64,000 bases of DNA from Eublepharis macularius (GCF_028583425.1 NC_072801.1:57985766-58049765), one strand, 5' to 3'. Shown: positions 22,728 through 64,000, numbered from the stretch's first letter. Translations and numbers: made by a program. The notes: generated by a model from the sequence alone, not told the origin.

Positions 22728-23185
22728 CTGAGACTGGAAATACACCTTGTGAATTACCTGAGGACGCTGGAGTACAGGATTTTTTGCCTGGTCCTCAATT
22801 CACATGCAGGCTCTCTCTTGCTCGGTGAATGTGAATGCTGCTTTCACAGGAGCTCCCTTTGTGTGATTGCATCTGCGAGTGAGACCGGAGGGCAAAGCAC
22901 CAATACAACTCTGTTTTCACTGTGAGAACCAGTACTGTTGGCTCCTTTGACTTGTCAATTTGCATTTCTTTAAGGTCTGAGGAAGTGTCAAGATCTACAT
23001 TTCAATGAATAGAAACTGGGATACTTTTAGCAGTTGAGGAGGAACTGATATCAAACCCATGAATGTATTTACAAGGAGCAAATTGAACTGTGACTGTGCG
23101 AGCAAGTGCATGGAAAGTTGGAGGGGGGACACATGAAATGAGGTTCACTTGAGCGTCCCTAGTAATACGTATTTCCACCCATAGT
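22728..23185. repeat. ~460-bp direct repeat, copy 1
   Basis: Shares long phrases with 25044-25510, e.g. CTGTTGGCTCCTTTGACTTG, TTTGCATTTCTTTAAGGT and TAGCAGTTGAGGAGGAACTG. The two copies flank the last exon of gene C. Origin unknown. Confidence 0.8.
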
Positions 23186-24237
23186 TAGACTGGAGCTGGC
23201 GAGATCCCAACGATGAAGCTCACTGAGGCCTGTCACTCAGTCTAGCCTACCTCACAATCTTGTCGTGAAGCTAAAATGGAAGTGGTACAATATAAGCCAC
23301 CCTGAACTCTCTAGAGGAGGGGCAGGAACAGAAAAACAATGCCCCTCAGTCTCCCTAGACACAATTGGGGCAGGCCTTCTTTTGAAAACACAGGTCTACT
23401 GCTTTTGAGCACAGTTTGGGACTTAAATAACTTTAAAATCTCTTAAGAACTATTTCTGCTCCACAAGCTGGGCTACTTCCACATAAGGTTTTTTGCCCAC
23501 ATGGAATACAGGAAACCCCCACAGGAAATGTGAATGTCCCTGTGATGTTGGGCTCATTCTTAGCATAACGCATGATGTTGCCAAGACTTTTCTCCTTTAA
23601 TTTGGGAGGGGGGAGCAGAAATCAAACCTATTTCTCTCCAGATTAAAGTGGAAAATTTAGAATGGCTGGAGAGTGTGTCCATGTGGACGCTCCCTCCATC
23701 ACCACTACGTGGTAGGAGAGAACAGAGTAAACTCTTTCAACATATGCACGCTTAGCCATTTAACCATCATTTCTTGCCAAGCCTCTCTGTATTACTACAA
23801 CTCAGCTCAGCAGGGAAAGGAATAGTGAAGAGAAAAAGGGGAGGGTGTTTCCTAGTCACTGACGCACCTGAAGTTTTGCATAGGCACAAGGGAAAGTAAG
23901 ATGCAGCCTGGGAATGGGTGCATGTGTGGATGCTGTTCCTGTCTTTTCCAGCTCTGTTCACTGCTGCTGTGGAAGAGGCACATTTCTGGAGGATGGCCCA
24001 GACAGAGGATAAAATGGCCACCGAGCTCCTTGGACAGAAATGCTTATGATTTAAGAACTGATCAATTTAACAAATGGGCATGGGAAATGGGAATACTATC
24101 GAGCGAGCCCCTTTGTTTCATTAACATTGTTTCATTATTTTGCAAGTGAAAATACAAAAGCAATCAGTTTTTAAAAAGCCCCTCCCACACACACACAAAA
24201 TTTAACGTGGCTCCTCCATACTTGTGGCTTCATAATT

Positions 24238-24243
24238 TATTTT
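24238..24243 (-). promoter_or_regulatory. Likely polyadenylation signal of gene C, displaced by an insertion
   Basis: AATAAA on the minus strand in text paralogous to the gene B signal. A stretch at about 24262-24508 that is absent from gene B lies between it and the stop. Confidence 0.45.
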
Positions 24244-24560
24244 TTTGAATGTAGGCCGCATCTATAGTGCTGGTGTAACTGATTGTTATCTGTGTCCACT
24301 GAACAGACTAAAGATTTTATCTTAAACCCTGAACAGCTTTCAGGCCTTAGATTAAGACCTGAGACAGCTTCACTCCTTTAAGGAGGCTGCTTGTTATTAC
24401 AAAATTATTTATAGGGTTGTTCTAGAAAAAAATACAAGCAAAATTCATACAGAGTTCACCAGAATACGTATGTATCACTGAACATAATGTGCTGTAATGC
24501 ATATTTCTGTGACACTGGCATGTTTCGGTGAAAATTTCCATGAGGGACATGGAAATGTGT

Positions 24561-30077
<5,517 letters not shown>

Positions 30078-33000
30078 TATCTGGCAAGGAAACAGATGGG
30101 GTAATATAAGAATCTTATGCCCCATCCCATAAATAGTGAGCATTCCTTCTGTTGCCTTCTACTGACATTGTAGTAACAGGCTGTGTCCACCACCTTCCAG
30201 TTTCGCTCCCCACTTGGATTCTGGCTCAGAGTTCCTTTCTCAGAGTTCTCTCTCTCATACTTCCTGGGGCTTTCTGCCTCATTCAAGAAATTTGTTGGAT
30301 GTAAGTATGAACAGAGTGTGTTTTTTCCTCATTCAGGATCCTTACAGGCTAGAGCTGGGAATAATGGCAGCAATTTCCCTGCAAGTCCCCGTATCATTTT
30401 TCTAAACTGCTAATCCTCTGTGAGAAGGTAGGTGTAAAGATATTTTGTGACAGCTTGATCTTGATTCCCATCCCATTTTTCTTTAATCCCTTAAAGCATT
30501 TACCTTTGCGGCGTGCCCAGGTGTCCTGGCCATCTGTTTTGATGCAATATGACTTTTGTCCCACCATATACTGCATAGTGGAGCAAAAGTAAAACACCCA
30601 GTTTCCTTTAACGTAATGGTTTATTTATTAACACTGAAACTTCAGGGCAGATAGCTTGGCTTGAAAAAGGAGACAGAACAATACTTAATTAAAAGCTGTT
30701 TCTTGTCCATGAGGCCCAGGATTGTCCTGGCCTCGTTCACAGGACCAGCATTCCTGCAGTTTCCTAGCAAGGAATTGAAACGGTGTCCCTCCTACTTTCC
30801 TTCCTGAAATGAGTCCTCCTGGGTTAGCCTCTTAAAGAAGCAACAACAAGGATAGGGCTTATGTTTGATGTCCTTGGATGGTTCAAAGCAGAGCCAGGAA
30901 CTCTGAATAACCCCATCTACCAGTGGAGTACAAACATTTGGGAACAATTCCAACTTGCCAAATTGAAAAGGTATTTGGGACATAATCTTACCTTTCATAC
31001 TTGCTGCAGTGTAATGGCTAAGGGCCAAGCTACAAGTGATGCCAGACACATGTTTTTAAACGTGTCCAGGATGCAATGTTACCTGGGAACTGTAGTTGAA
31101 AACAGTGTTATGTTCCTACAGGAAGGCAGGGGAGGGGGAGAGCTTTTCAAAGATAAAGACACAACCACGTGGGATCGCTATGGAACTTTTCAATTCTTTT
31201 CTTGTAATCTCTATGGAGAGATGAACTTCCAGCTCTTCCCCACCCCTGCTTCTTCAAACTAGGGACAGGGTCCTGTATTCCTCTCTCAAGCTACGAATCA
31301 GGACATCCTTGATGGTAATAAGGTTAATGCAACAATTAAGGGGAGAAGAAGGATGTTTGCTGAGTAAAGTTTACTTCTAAACAAACGGAATAAAAAGACC
31401 CTTGTTAAAAGATCCTTGCCCTCGGGGTGTGCATACTGCTAGATTTTTAGGGAGAGTATTATGTGGAGTCCCCATTTCAATTCTGCTTGCTTTTCAGTGA
31501 GGGAAAAGAGTGGCTCAGCAAGCAATGCAACAAGATCATTGTATGGAGCTAGGTCAGAGAAAGGGTACAGGAGAAAGGGTCAAACACTTTCCCCTCATAC
31601 CTCCTTACTTATCTTTACAACTGGGTAGTGTGGGTGTATTACAGTGCCTTTCCTCCAAACAGCTCACAAACAGATCTCAGCAGGGGAGTGGTGTAGTTAG
31701 ATCCTTCTAAGTCATCTGAAATCAATGGGCTTAGAAGGATGTAGCTCTGTTTGGGAAGGCATTGCCAGGACAAAAAATTCCAGGGTCCGAGGAAGTTGGG
31801 CAAGGTGCCACTGGGGTATGGTAGCGGCATACCTGTTCTAATCAAACATATTATGCATGTTCTTCTGAACAAGGTAGGAGGCAAGAGGAGCTTTTGTCTT
31901 GAGGCCTCTGGTGTTCCTTGGCAGACCTACGCCTCAGTAATCTTTCTTTACCTTCCACTGTATAAGGTGGGTAAGTATTGTCATCCTGCTATGGGACGGG
32001 CCCACAAGCCCTTCCCTTTTCCTTCTGATTGGCCCCCCAAAGAGTTCAGAAGAACGCCACAGCTACCGTATTTTCTTGGTGGCGCACCCCTTCTCCTCAC
32101 TCCCTAAGGTCCCAGTTCCAAAGTGGGTAACCACCAACTGCCACTAATGACTCTAAGAAGTATCTCCAGCCATAACAGGGTGTACATATAGCACTTTGTA
32201 CTTCTATTGCCACTTAGAGGCCCCGCCTACTCACTGCTACTTCTGCTAGCAAGTGCAGGGGTGATCACAACTTTGCACTTGACTGTCTTGCTCAGGGGAA
32301 GGAGAGTTTCTCTGCTGTCCCCCCCTCCTAGTACCACACTTCAGGTAGCAAGCCCAAGGAGGTGTTTCATTTTTCCATACATGGGAGTTTACCACAGGAG
32401 TGTTTTCCTGTTAGTTCTGGCTCAGACTGCTTTGACTTATCCCGAATTCCACACCATTTTTTTTGCCTTTAATTTTCACTTCCATCCCCCCCCGCCCCCC
32501 CCCCCCCAACTTGGGTTTCTTTCAGTTCTTTTTGAGACTGCTTTTATCCTGATCTTCTGGAAGCTAATTTTGAGTGGATTTTTTTCTTTGAGTGTAATAT
32601 TTATTTCGGTTTTGTTTGTCCCGCCCACTCTCACCCTCCTCCAACTCACTTTTCAACAACTGGACATTCGTCATTGGTGAACCACTCTTCCCCCCTCACC
32701 TTCCTTCCCTCCTCTCATGGTTTTGTTTTATTTATTTTTTTCAATAATAACTTTCATATTCCTATACTGCCCTGCCCTGGAACAAAATTTGGCAGATAAC
32801 TCCAAGAAACTTTTACAAATTGAGTCTAGATGGATATTTCACCTTAAGACTTTAGTGCCACATGGGCTTAATAATGAATTAGACCTGTCTTGCTTTATTG
32901 GTCATTAGAACAGGAGCAGTTGTTAGCTGTGCATGCGACCTCTGATAAATGCGGTGTGTCTCCCTGCAAAACTTAAACAGCAATTAAATGGTTAAATAAG

Positions 33001-33588
33001 AGATGGTAGGCAGTTGAGTCACATACCACACACCCCTTTGCTACTTGGTAGAGCACAGAGGGAGCTGAAGCGCAGGCGACCAATGTGTGAGTAGTTTATT
33101 TGGGAGATGATTATGAATTATGTAAACAGTTATGTAAACATATGTGTACCCACTCAGACCACCAGATATTTGCCTGGAGATGAAGATTTTCGAAACGGGA
33201 ATTTGATAAAGTTGCTCTGCATCACCATCCCGTCGGCAAATGGCCCAAAAGCATTAGAACCCCTCTTCTGAGGACTGGTGTTTGTCTATACCGGAGGTCA
33301 CAGCTCTGCGCTCCTCATGCTCTAGTGATGGACTCTGTTTACAAAATTAGTTCATGAAAATTACAAACTGTATTGGATGACTTTGTATTGTGTGGCTTGT
33401 GGATATTTGTAAAATTTGAATATTTATTCTGTATTTATTAGCACATTATTTATTAACACTATTGCACTCTGGCACTTTAATATATATAAAAAGTGTAAAT
33501 TATTGCCTTGAGCATTTATTGTTTTTCCCGGTCTGCATTTGTTCTAGTCAGTTGGTACCGGTGAACTCCCGTGTTTTGTTTCTGGCTG

Positions 33589-33733
33589 TAGATCTCAGAA
33601 GCTAAGCAGGGTTGGTCTTGGTTAGTAATTGGATGGGAGACCTCCAACGAAGACTAGGGTTGCAGAGGCAGGCAATGGCAAACCACCTCTGTTAGTCTTT
33701 TGCCATGAAAACCCTGCCGGGGTTGCCATAAAT
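33589..33733 (+). repeat. 5S-rRNA-derived SINE
   Basis: GATCTCAGAAGCTAAGCAGG, GTTGGTCTTGGTTAGTAATT and GGATGGGAGACC match 5S rRNA closely. The tail is GGCAATGGCAAACCACCTCT ... GTTAGTCTTTTGCCATGAAA. This copy serves as the empty-site reference for the interrupted copy at 58425. Confidence 0.85.
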
Positions 33734-35042
33734 AAGTAAACTATGGGAGCAATCCTAAGCAGGTCTACTCAGAAGTAAGTCCCATGTTATTGAATGGGGC
33801 TTACTCCCAGGAAAGCATCCATAGGATTGCAGCCTATGACACACACACATATCAATCTACCATTTTACTAATAGAAGCAGCAGATTCTCTGAATTCTTAG
33901 CTTTCCTTTTTTTAAAAACTCTCTAGTTCCTTCCATTGCAGAGATACGTCTTTTCCCTTATATCTTCACAAGGAAAGAGACTAGAGACTTACCTTTTGAA
34001 AAATGAAATCTGGAAATTGTTACTATAGTGATATGCAAATGATGACTTTTTAAAAAATTGCAAAAGCCCTGGTGGCCCAGGGGAGGGCAGGTGGCCACTT
34101 CTGGCACCCAAAATAGCAGCACAGTTTGAAAAGCACGTAGCTACTCCTGCTCCGGGCTCCATCTCAGCAGAGATCGTTTTGCCTCACTGATGCTGGCCCC
34201 AGACTACTGACTCTGAGTAAGGCAGGGCAGGTTCTCTGGTTTGAACTGCGGGGGGCGGGAGGCGCTTAAGTATGAGTGGAGTAATACAGATGAAAAGCTT
34301 GGTCCCAATGCTTCCACTTTGCAGCCGGGTTACCTTGCAACATAAATGGAGGTGGAGGGTGAAAAAAATCCATGTCCATCACTTTTGACACCATGTAATG
34401 TCATTGTATCAGCTCAGATCATAAAAGATACTCATGAATTCACTCAGACATCCCACATAGTAAATAATTCAGTTTATTGGCATTAAAAAAATGTTCCAAA
34501 CAAACAGCCACTCCCAAACTCCAAAAACGCCAACAACCATCTTCATCATGTTTTCATTTTAAAAAAATCAGTCCTTATATTGATAGAGTGATATACTCAT
34601 GCACAAAAAAAAAGCGGGGGGGGGGGGCTGAGGATGTCACTGATGATGACAGCACCCTCCCTTGAAAATCTTGATGACTTAAGTCATGTGAAGAACAAAA
34701 TAAACCACAACTCTTAAAATTCTGAGAGAGGGCAGACATGTGGAATAACCATACCCAAACTGATCCCAGTGCTTGAGGACTGACTGCTAAGAAAATCAGA
34801 ATAAGTCAAGTGTGTAGAAAATCCCTTAGAACATTTAAAATATAAGTAAGTTTAATAAATGAATGAAAGTATACACATGTTCTAGTCTGTTCAAGCAATT
34901 TGAAAAGAAAAGGAGAAAACATGCAGCCTTCTGTCCCCGTAACAGGCACTTCCTAAATGATGCAGAATATTAGAACAGGCAAGCTTTACTTGAAGTTGCA
35001 GTAAGGTAGACTTAATCATTACCTAGCCCTCCAGGTTGGGAC

Positions 35043-35769
35043 TAGAGATGGGCACGAACAGCAATATGAACTAAAAAAAAAGCCACAAACAGCCCAATCA
35101 GCTGTTCCCGGACAAGCTGTCCCTGAGGCCCCATTCTAAATGAACAGGCAGTCGTTGCAAGCCTCTTTCGTTGCTGTTCGTCAAGCAAGCCAGTCTGGCA
35201 CCTGCAATCAATTCCCTTGGCAACTGGAGGCAGAGACTGCCTGAACTCTGTCTGAACTCCTGCTGTTGCCCTGGAAACCCCAATCTAAGCCCAATTTAGC
35301 TTGATAGGCAGGTCTTCCTTTCAAGTATGGAGCTCCAAATTTGTTACAAGGAAGCAAAGAGCAGGGGCGGGGGGCTCCCAGCTCTGGTTTTGCAGACGGT
35401 GAGGGAGAGACAGTTGCTGTTGGCATTTTGAGAGAGAGACAGGGAGAGTGCATTGGAGCTTGAAATTTCTTTGTGTGTGGTGGGATAGGGATCTACCTCT
35501 TCAAGTTCCAGGGCTGCTGCCAGGCTCTAGGCCAAGCTATTATTGCCAAGCTATTATTTATTATTGGTACATTTCCTGCTGCCTGCTCAGGTAGGGTTTC
35601 TGGCAGTGGTGTGGTAGGGATCTTGATTGCTGGAGGAGAGCCTGCTGGCCCCTACGAACAACGAACATGTTCGTGAACAGGTCATGAACGTCAATGTTCG
35701 TTGTTCATTGTTCGTGGGTGGCAATGAACAACGAACACCATGTTTGTTTTTTGTTCGTGCCCATGTCTA
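35043..35769. mobile_element. Non-autonomous hAT element, 727 bp, perfect 8-bp target duplication
   Basis: It starts TAGAGATGGGCACGAAC and ends GTTCGTGCCCATGTCTA, imperfect inverted ends with one mismatch. GTTGGGAC lies on both sides (35035-35042 and 35770-35777). Eight-base duplications are typical of hAT. The interior has no transposase domain. Tandem GAACAACGAAC text lies near the right end. Confidence 0.88.
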
Positions 35770-36517
35770 GTTGGGACTCCCCTCCATCATTCCCTTGCCT
35801 TGTAGACAAGATGGAATCCCTTGGTAAAAGTGTAGTACATCATGGATTGTGTACATCTGAAGAACTGTCCAAAATGGAAGAGACACCTTTCCCCCGTGTC
35901 CAGAGTTTTTATAACCTCTTTTCCCCCTCTCCCTTTTGGGATGGCCCTGCAAAGGAAGAGTTTTCCTCCTATCACTTTAGTTTTCTCACCTTTTTGACTC
36001 TGTGTGTGACTTACTAGCAGGGGATGGAGTAGTAAGACATTAACATAAGTAAGAGCGTGAGTGCTCTGTGCTAGGAGTTCAAGGGCTCCTGCCTCCAACC
36101 ACTCTTCCCTCTGCCCTCTATCATTCTGCAGCAGGGTTCCTGTCTATGGGCAGAGAGCAGCCACAATATTTGAAGCATGGGGATTCATTTTTGGTCGGAC
36201 GCTGTTTCTCCACATATTCCAATACATACTGCAGGTCAGGTGCGGCTGAGAAACAATTTAAAGGTATGCTTAAGGTTGCCTAGCAAGTTCAGGGTTCCGC
36301 TAAGATGAATTCATGGTAGACTTCAAGGTCACGGCGCTGTACCAAGATACCCTGTATTTCAGAATCAGAACTCATTTTTTAAAAATCACTGTTCCAATGT
36401 ACACAAGACATTTCATGTTTTTAAAAGTACCTGCATCTCTCTTAACAAAAGTGCAAAGTGAGGAGAAACATCTTTGCCCTGGACAGAAAAAATCCCTGAA
36501 GAGGTAAGTTTCTGAGC

Positions 36518-50469
<13,952 letters not shown>

Positions 50470-51999
50470 GGTGTCCCCTTCAGGATGTAAGAACAGTGTA
50501 ACAGGCCAGTAACAGCAGCGTGATCCTTCCCAGAGGAAGCAGAGACCTCCCCAGTTCTTAAATTTTGGTGTATCTTCTAAGGTGATTTTCTTGGAAAGCC
50601 TTCACCCCTCCCCCACCCCCCAATTTTAGATGTAAGCACTTCAAAGCCCACCGATCACTGTACTGGTTAACTACGATTTCATCACACAGTCAAGTCAAAC
50701 CCTGTTTAAGCTTTGACAAGGCCTTTACGCAATTATTGATTTATTAACCATGTACCCTGCCCTTCTTCTTGGGGAATTCAAGGTGGAGTTCATGGAGTCC
50801 CATGCAGTCTCTTATCCATGTACTGATTCAGACCCAGCTGCAGAAAGGTTGCTATATTACCAGTATGTGAATTCAGACCAAGATCTGGGATATGCTCTTT
50901 CACCTATACTTCTAGAGCGGAGAAAAGCTCCACAAACAGCAAATGTTTGGTTTCCAGTCTCAAGATTTTACTCTTGATAAAAGCTAAAAACAAAACAAAA
51001 CCTTGAACCGCAGTAGGAAAACTGCAAAGCACAAAAATGCAAACACCTAAGAAAATAAGCTAAACCGAAGCAGAAGTATTCTTTGGGGGAAACCACTCTG
51101 CCATGAGAAGATGTGCAAAAGTAAAGTAAGCTCTCATCAAACATGAAGTTAATGGCTGTTAAATGCCAGGCAAAAAGAAGTACAAAGACAAGAAGAAATA
51201 TTTAAAATTACTGTGGGTTGGTGTAGATGAAGCAGAGCTCTCTGTGCATGCATGTGCTTTTGCACTACCGCACTATGTGGTATTTTTAAAAATGCAAGAT
51301 GATCATCCAGCTTTATAATTCTGTGATTGCATAATAATTCAAAAGTCTTTCCAGTTAAATAATTGGGATGATAATAGCAACCCCAGCAGTAACACTTGTC
51401 ATTATAATTTTAAACATACGGAAGCTTAAAGAACAAGCACTGCCAGGGATATTGCATCCATCAAATACTTCCAACATTCCCTTTCCCACTGCATAATGAC
51501 CTTTTCAAATGACATCACTGTGTGCAGCAAGCAACAGGTGCAAACTGATTTTGACCCCTTAAGCGGTTAATTGCTCAGGCCAGGACTGCTAATCATAATG
51601 GTTAACAACTGCTAATCAGGCAATACAAATCTCCTTGTATAACAAATAATCTTAGGAGAATAAGAGACCTTTTGTCTGCCTTTCCTGGGACCTGCATTAG
51701 CAATTTTTATAAGTCCTTTTAAATATAATTTAATCATTTTAATGTATGTGTAGCTCTGTAGTCAATGAAAAGCTTTTCAAATGGATTAACCATTTAATCG
51801 ACGAAATGCTGCAGTCGTAGCATTAAAAGCGTTTTTTTAATGGTGTTTTGAGATGGTTGCAAAGAGGTTTCTGGCTGGCAGAAGCACTTTGTAATAACTA
51901 CACTACTAGAACAGACCTTTTCCCTGAGTCCTCCTGGGTCCAGCTATCAAGTAAGTTGTTGTGAGCTCTGCGCTAGTCTGATGTCTGTTTGTGCACTGA

Positions 52000-52117
52000 G
52001 GGCCAAGCTACTCATGACGAATGACACTTGAACGGCAAGTGGATTGAGTGGAGGGCAAGTGAACAGGGAGAAATACACTTGCCGTTCAAGTGTCATTCGT
52101 CACGTGTAGCTTGGCCC
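52000..52117. mobile_element. 118-bp palindromic MITE (GGGCCAAGCTAC family)
   Basis: Starts GGGCCAAGCTACTCATGACG and ends CGTCACGTGTAGCTTGGCCC. The arms continue through ACTTGAACGGCAAGTG and CACTTGCCGTTCAAGT. Flanked by TGA and TCA. A close relative is inserted in the SINE at 58552-58669. Confidence 0.82.
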
Positions 52118-52317
52118 TCAGATGCAACAGCACCTAGCTCGACTTAGGAATTTTCCAAAACAATAATTTCATTTTCTTCTCCTCCTTCCTCATTAAGTTA
52201 GTTTCCAGCTGACCAGGAAAAAAACATCTGGCCTATTCTTATTCCTTCAAAAGCAACTTGCCTTTCAGGAATCATGAGGTGAGATAATACAGGTTCAGCT
52301 TATGTGTGAGACTTGTG

Positions 52318-52460
52318 TGCTTCCAAGTCTCTTCCAACTTGTGGCAAAACTTTGAATTAACAACCTCTAAAACATCTTATCATGAACAACCTTGCTCAGG
52401 TCTTGCTAACTGGAGATCGTGGCTTCTTTTATTGAGTTAATCCATCTCATGTTGGGTTCA
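52318..52460 (-). mobile_element. RTE/BovB-like LINE 3' fragment
   Basis: CCTTGCTCAGGTCTTGC and TTTTATTGAGTTAATCCATC match the 3' part of the element at 4535-5440. Confidence 0.55.
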
Positions 52461-52669
52461 GCTGATAACTGCTGATAAAGGTACCAGAGCAGAGCCTCGG
52501 ACCGAAGTTGCCAACCCTATTTTACATGCGTTTACTTTTCTTGTACTATTTAGGCTCCAACCCTTCTATTTTAGGCTCCCAACTTTCACTCACTCCTCTT
52601 AGAACTCCTTTTTATCATTTTCCCAGTGCATCCAAGACATTTCACACTCTGTTTTCAAAAACACCCATA

Positions 52670-52675
52670 TTTATT
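52670..52675 (-). promoter_or_regulatory. Polyadenylation signal of gene E
   Basis: AATAAA on the minus strand, 79 nt past the TAG stop, in text shared with the gene F 3' flank. Confidence 0.6.
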
Positions 52676-52754
52676 GTAATAAAGCCACAAAGCAAGGGGA
52701 AACATTTGGGTCCTTCACAGAAAAAGTCCAAAGAGGTTATTTTTTGAGTTCATA

Positions 52755-59705
<6,951 letters not shown>

Positions 59706-61973
59706 ACTGCCTGCTCCAAGCTCGTCTGTTAAGTGGAGTAGTGTTTGGGGTTCTCTGACAGAGAAGTCTTTTTTATTTTTCAGGAAGTGGGTTACAAAGC
59801 CCAGTTATGAGCTCATATGTTTCCTTAACAAAGAAAGAGACTTGCTTCAGTAGGATTTTCTCTTATGTTGCAATGTTATACACCAGGAAATAGAATTGCT
59901 TTGCTGCCACTTCGGCCCTGCCCATAGCTCACCAGCTTGATGAAGCAATAGCAAGGCAAAACCACAGCCAGATTGGACAGTCTGTTCTCTTTCTGGACAC
60001 TCCCAAGCTGCTTTTGATGGTTTGATATTTCTTGACCTTACAGAAATCATCTTCATATAGAATCCAGGGACCTTGGCTTCTTCCCCTGGCCTAGAAAAAA
60101 AAGTCGGTTGCCCTCACAAAAAATCTAGAGGTCACAAAAGCAAAGAACATGAAGAATCCTCTCTTCCTCTTCTAGAACTGACAACACAGCTTCAGGGAGA
60201 AATCCTAAATAAATCTACTCAGAAGTGTCCCATGTTTATTCAGAGGTGCTTACTCTAAGAAAAGTATCGTTAGGATTGCAGACTACCTAATTCAGGGTCT
60301 TCCATTTCAGCGACAACTCATCAGGATTCAACCCAAGGACCTAGTCTCAGCACTGGAATGTATGAAGGGGTATCTCTGAGTATGTGCAAAGTTCATTTTT
60401 CTCTCATTGAGGAATCACAATCCACCCATCCTCATAAATGCTTCAAGTAGCAGGACTTGCAAGTCAGAAAAGGAAGATTCAGGATAGCATGAATTCCAGC
60501 ACTTCTCCTTTTAGTAATCAGCTGTCAGGACAGTCGTAGACATGGGCATCTGGTGCAGCTGCCCCAGGCCCTGTGCTGAGGGAGGTCAAGCAGGGAGTTC
60601 CCACCACCCTGCAGTCAGTTCCCCAAGCCGCTTCCCTGAAGCCCCCACCGCCACAGAGTTGCCACTGATGCCCCAAGCTGCTGAGACTCCGGCATGGCGG
60701 AGGCCAATCAGTTGTAGAGAGTTTGGGCCCCCAAACACGCTATAGCTGGTCCCTGCACTACTTGAGACTCAGACAGTGGAGGTGGGGAGGTCAATTAACT
60801 GTAGGACATTCATAGGGACCCAATACCCTCTAGAAGATTCCTGCCCATGTTACCTGAGGGATTCTGGGTCCCCGCCCTCAAGTTTTGCTAAGGGCATCAG
60901 AATCACTAAGACTGTTCCTGTGAGCTACCAAATTCTCCACACTCAAGTTTCCTATACTAGAACAGATTGAGGGAGGGACAGTGGGTGGGCATTTATGGGT
61001 GGGAATGATGCTCAATTCTCACTCCAGAATTCTGGCAAGGTGCATAACCAACGGGGCCCTTAACCTAAGTGATGTGGCATCTAGCCAAAAATTCTCTTAC
61101 TGTGCCTGTGTCTGATCTTCTTGGTTGCTGTGTGCAAAATTTAAAATGGCAAGTCTCTTGAGCCAGTAGATCTGTTGCTGGTCTTGAAGCCACACACGGG
61201 AGACAGATCTGTTGGCACCAAGTTCTCCAAAGCAGAAATAGGCAGTGCAAGAACAATTTAAACCACAAACCAGAAGCCGCACAGGTTGTTGCTACACACT
61301 CGATACATCCCACAGTTGTTTACTGATTTAAGGCTCTCTGCCCTGCTATTCTAGCCCCCCAGTCCTGCCCAAAGAATCCAGACATCTTGGTTGCTGTCTT
61401 TCTCTCATTCTTCTCTGAATCTACTTTTATTGGTCCTCCAATGCCTCCAATATAATTCACACTCAGTTTTTAAAAGTACACACATTTATTGTAACGGAAG
61501 TGAAAACTGAATGCGGAGGAATAACCCTTCTATTGGGAGAGAGTTTGCACAATGTTTGCCACACAATTTGATTAAAGAGTAAAGAAAGTTTATTAGGAAC
61601 TAACATACTTGACAGTAAAGTGGAGAGATAGAGACAGGCGTCTAGCTATCTAGCTGACTAAGAGAGAGAGGTTCCAAGAAGAAACAGGATATTGCCCTAA
61701 CAGCGCATAAGAAGAGTTCCTTCAGTCTATGCTGATTGAAATCAATGGGTTTAGACTGGCATAACTCTGCTTAGGACTGTACTGTAAGAGTATCAATCTG
61801 TAGACATGACAAGGAAATAACACTCAATAGAAAGAGCAGTGCTGTCCTCACATTCCTATCTGACTAGCCCTTGCTGCCCCCGTAGGGTCGTCTTCTCTCT
61901 CTCTTTGTACACCAAACATTGCTTCTTCCAACATCTTGATGGTAGAAGTCCCCAAAGAGGTACATTTATGAGT
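59706..61973. other. Spacer between gene E 5' end and gene F 3' end
   Basis: 5' flank of gene E, a short CTAAATAAATCTACTCAGAA-type repeat near 60205-60290, GC-rich unclassified text at 60530-60800, the displaced AATAAA of gene F at 61485-61490 and an unassigned ~400-bp stretch (61497-61925) that includes a TTAGACTGGCATAACTCTGC palindrome. Confidence 0.5.
61485..61490 (-). promoter_or_regulatory. Likely polyadenylation signal of gene F, displaced
   Basis: AATAAA on the minus strand, in text paralogous to the gene E signal (CAGTTTTTAAAAGTACAC around it). It lies about 485 nt past the stop because of inserted sequence. Confidence 0.45.

Positions 61974-64000
<2,027 letters not shown>

Larger units (their letters stand above)
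30078..36517. other. Spacer between SULT block I and block II
   Basis: 30078-30420 is the 5' flank of gene C, with acceptor AG at 30081-30082. 31019 onward begins with GGGCCAAGCTACAAGTGATG, one end of a foldback family. 31690-31760 is a short palindromic repeat. A 5S SINE lies at 33589-33733 and a hAT element at 35043-35769. An open frame at 32207-32680 contains low-complexity CCCC runs and is not convincing as a gene. Remainder: nothing recognised. Confidence 0.55.
50470..52754. other. Spacer between gene D 5' end and gene E 3' end
   Basis: It holds the 5' flank of gene D, a foldback MITE (52000-52117) and a LINE 3' fragment (52318-52460). Nothing else recognised. The AATAAA of gene E is at 52670-52675. 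Confidence 0.55.

Noticed and set aside
32207-32680. 157-codon frame as a membrane protein gene
   Set aside because: It spans poly-C runs and hydrophobic low-complexity text; no homologue, exons or promoter recognised.
33589-33640. 5S rRNA gene
   Set aside because: Only the internal promoter part matches; the rest is a SINE body repeated at five other sites.

Overview
This window looks like nuclear DNA from a squamate reptile. It carries intron-split vertebrate sulfotransferase genes in a sea of repeats typical of lizards: a tRNA-derived SINE of Sauria type, 5S-rRNA-derived SINEs, RTE/BovB-like, CR1-like and L1-like LINE pieces, hAT and foldback DNA elements, and a Ty3/gypsy chromovirus. I cannot name the species.

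The only host genes I can support are a tandem array of cytosolic sulfotransferases (SULT1 family), all on the minus strand. Every complete gene has the classical seven coding exons, with exon sizes 98, 127, 95, 181 and 113 bp kept from the third coding exon on. Block I (left) resembles SULT1C. It holds a gene cut by the left edge (656-2773), a 5'-only pseudogene (8712-10412), a complete gene of 308 aa (12776-20848) and a complete gene of 302 aa (24561-30077). Block II (right) is a second SULT1 subfamily with a different N-terminus and C-terminus: 307 aa (36518-50469), 306 aa (52755-59705), and a gene cut by the right edge (61974-64000). These enzymes would move sulfate from PAPS to phenols, hormones, bile or xenobiotic alcohols in the cytosol. 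Substrates cannot be read from sequence.

The most notable event is a 6.9-kb, very young Sushi/Tf1-type chromovirus (37490-44410; 415-bp LTRs differing at one base; 5-bp target duplication TTTGG). It sits antisense in an intron of the first block II gene, only 19 nt from the 3' splice site of the 181-bp exon, and has moved the native pyrimidine tract 6.9 kb away. Its primer-binding site is complementary to its own LTR over 11 nt, the self-priming arrangement known for Tf1 and Sushi.

Other structure includes a 727-bp hAT element with a perfect 8-bp target duplication, a ~200-bp-arm palindrome inserted next to a CR1 fragment with a 14-bp duplication, two or more foldback families, an L1 insertion in the pseudogene, and paralogous 3' flanks showing that the array grew by tandem duplication. 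I found no other host protein genes, no RNA genes outside SINEs and no CRISPR.
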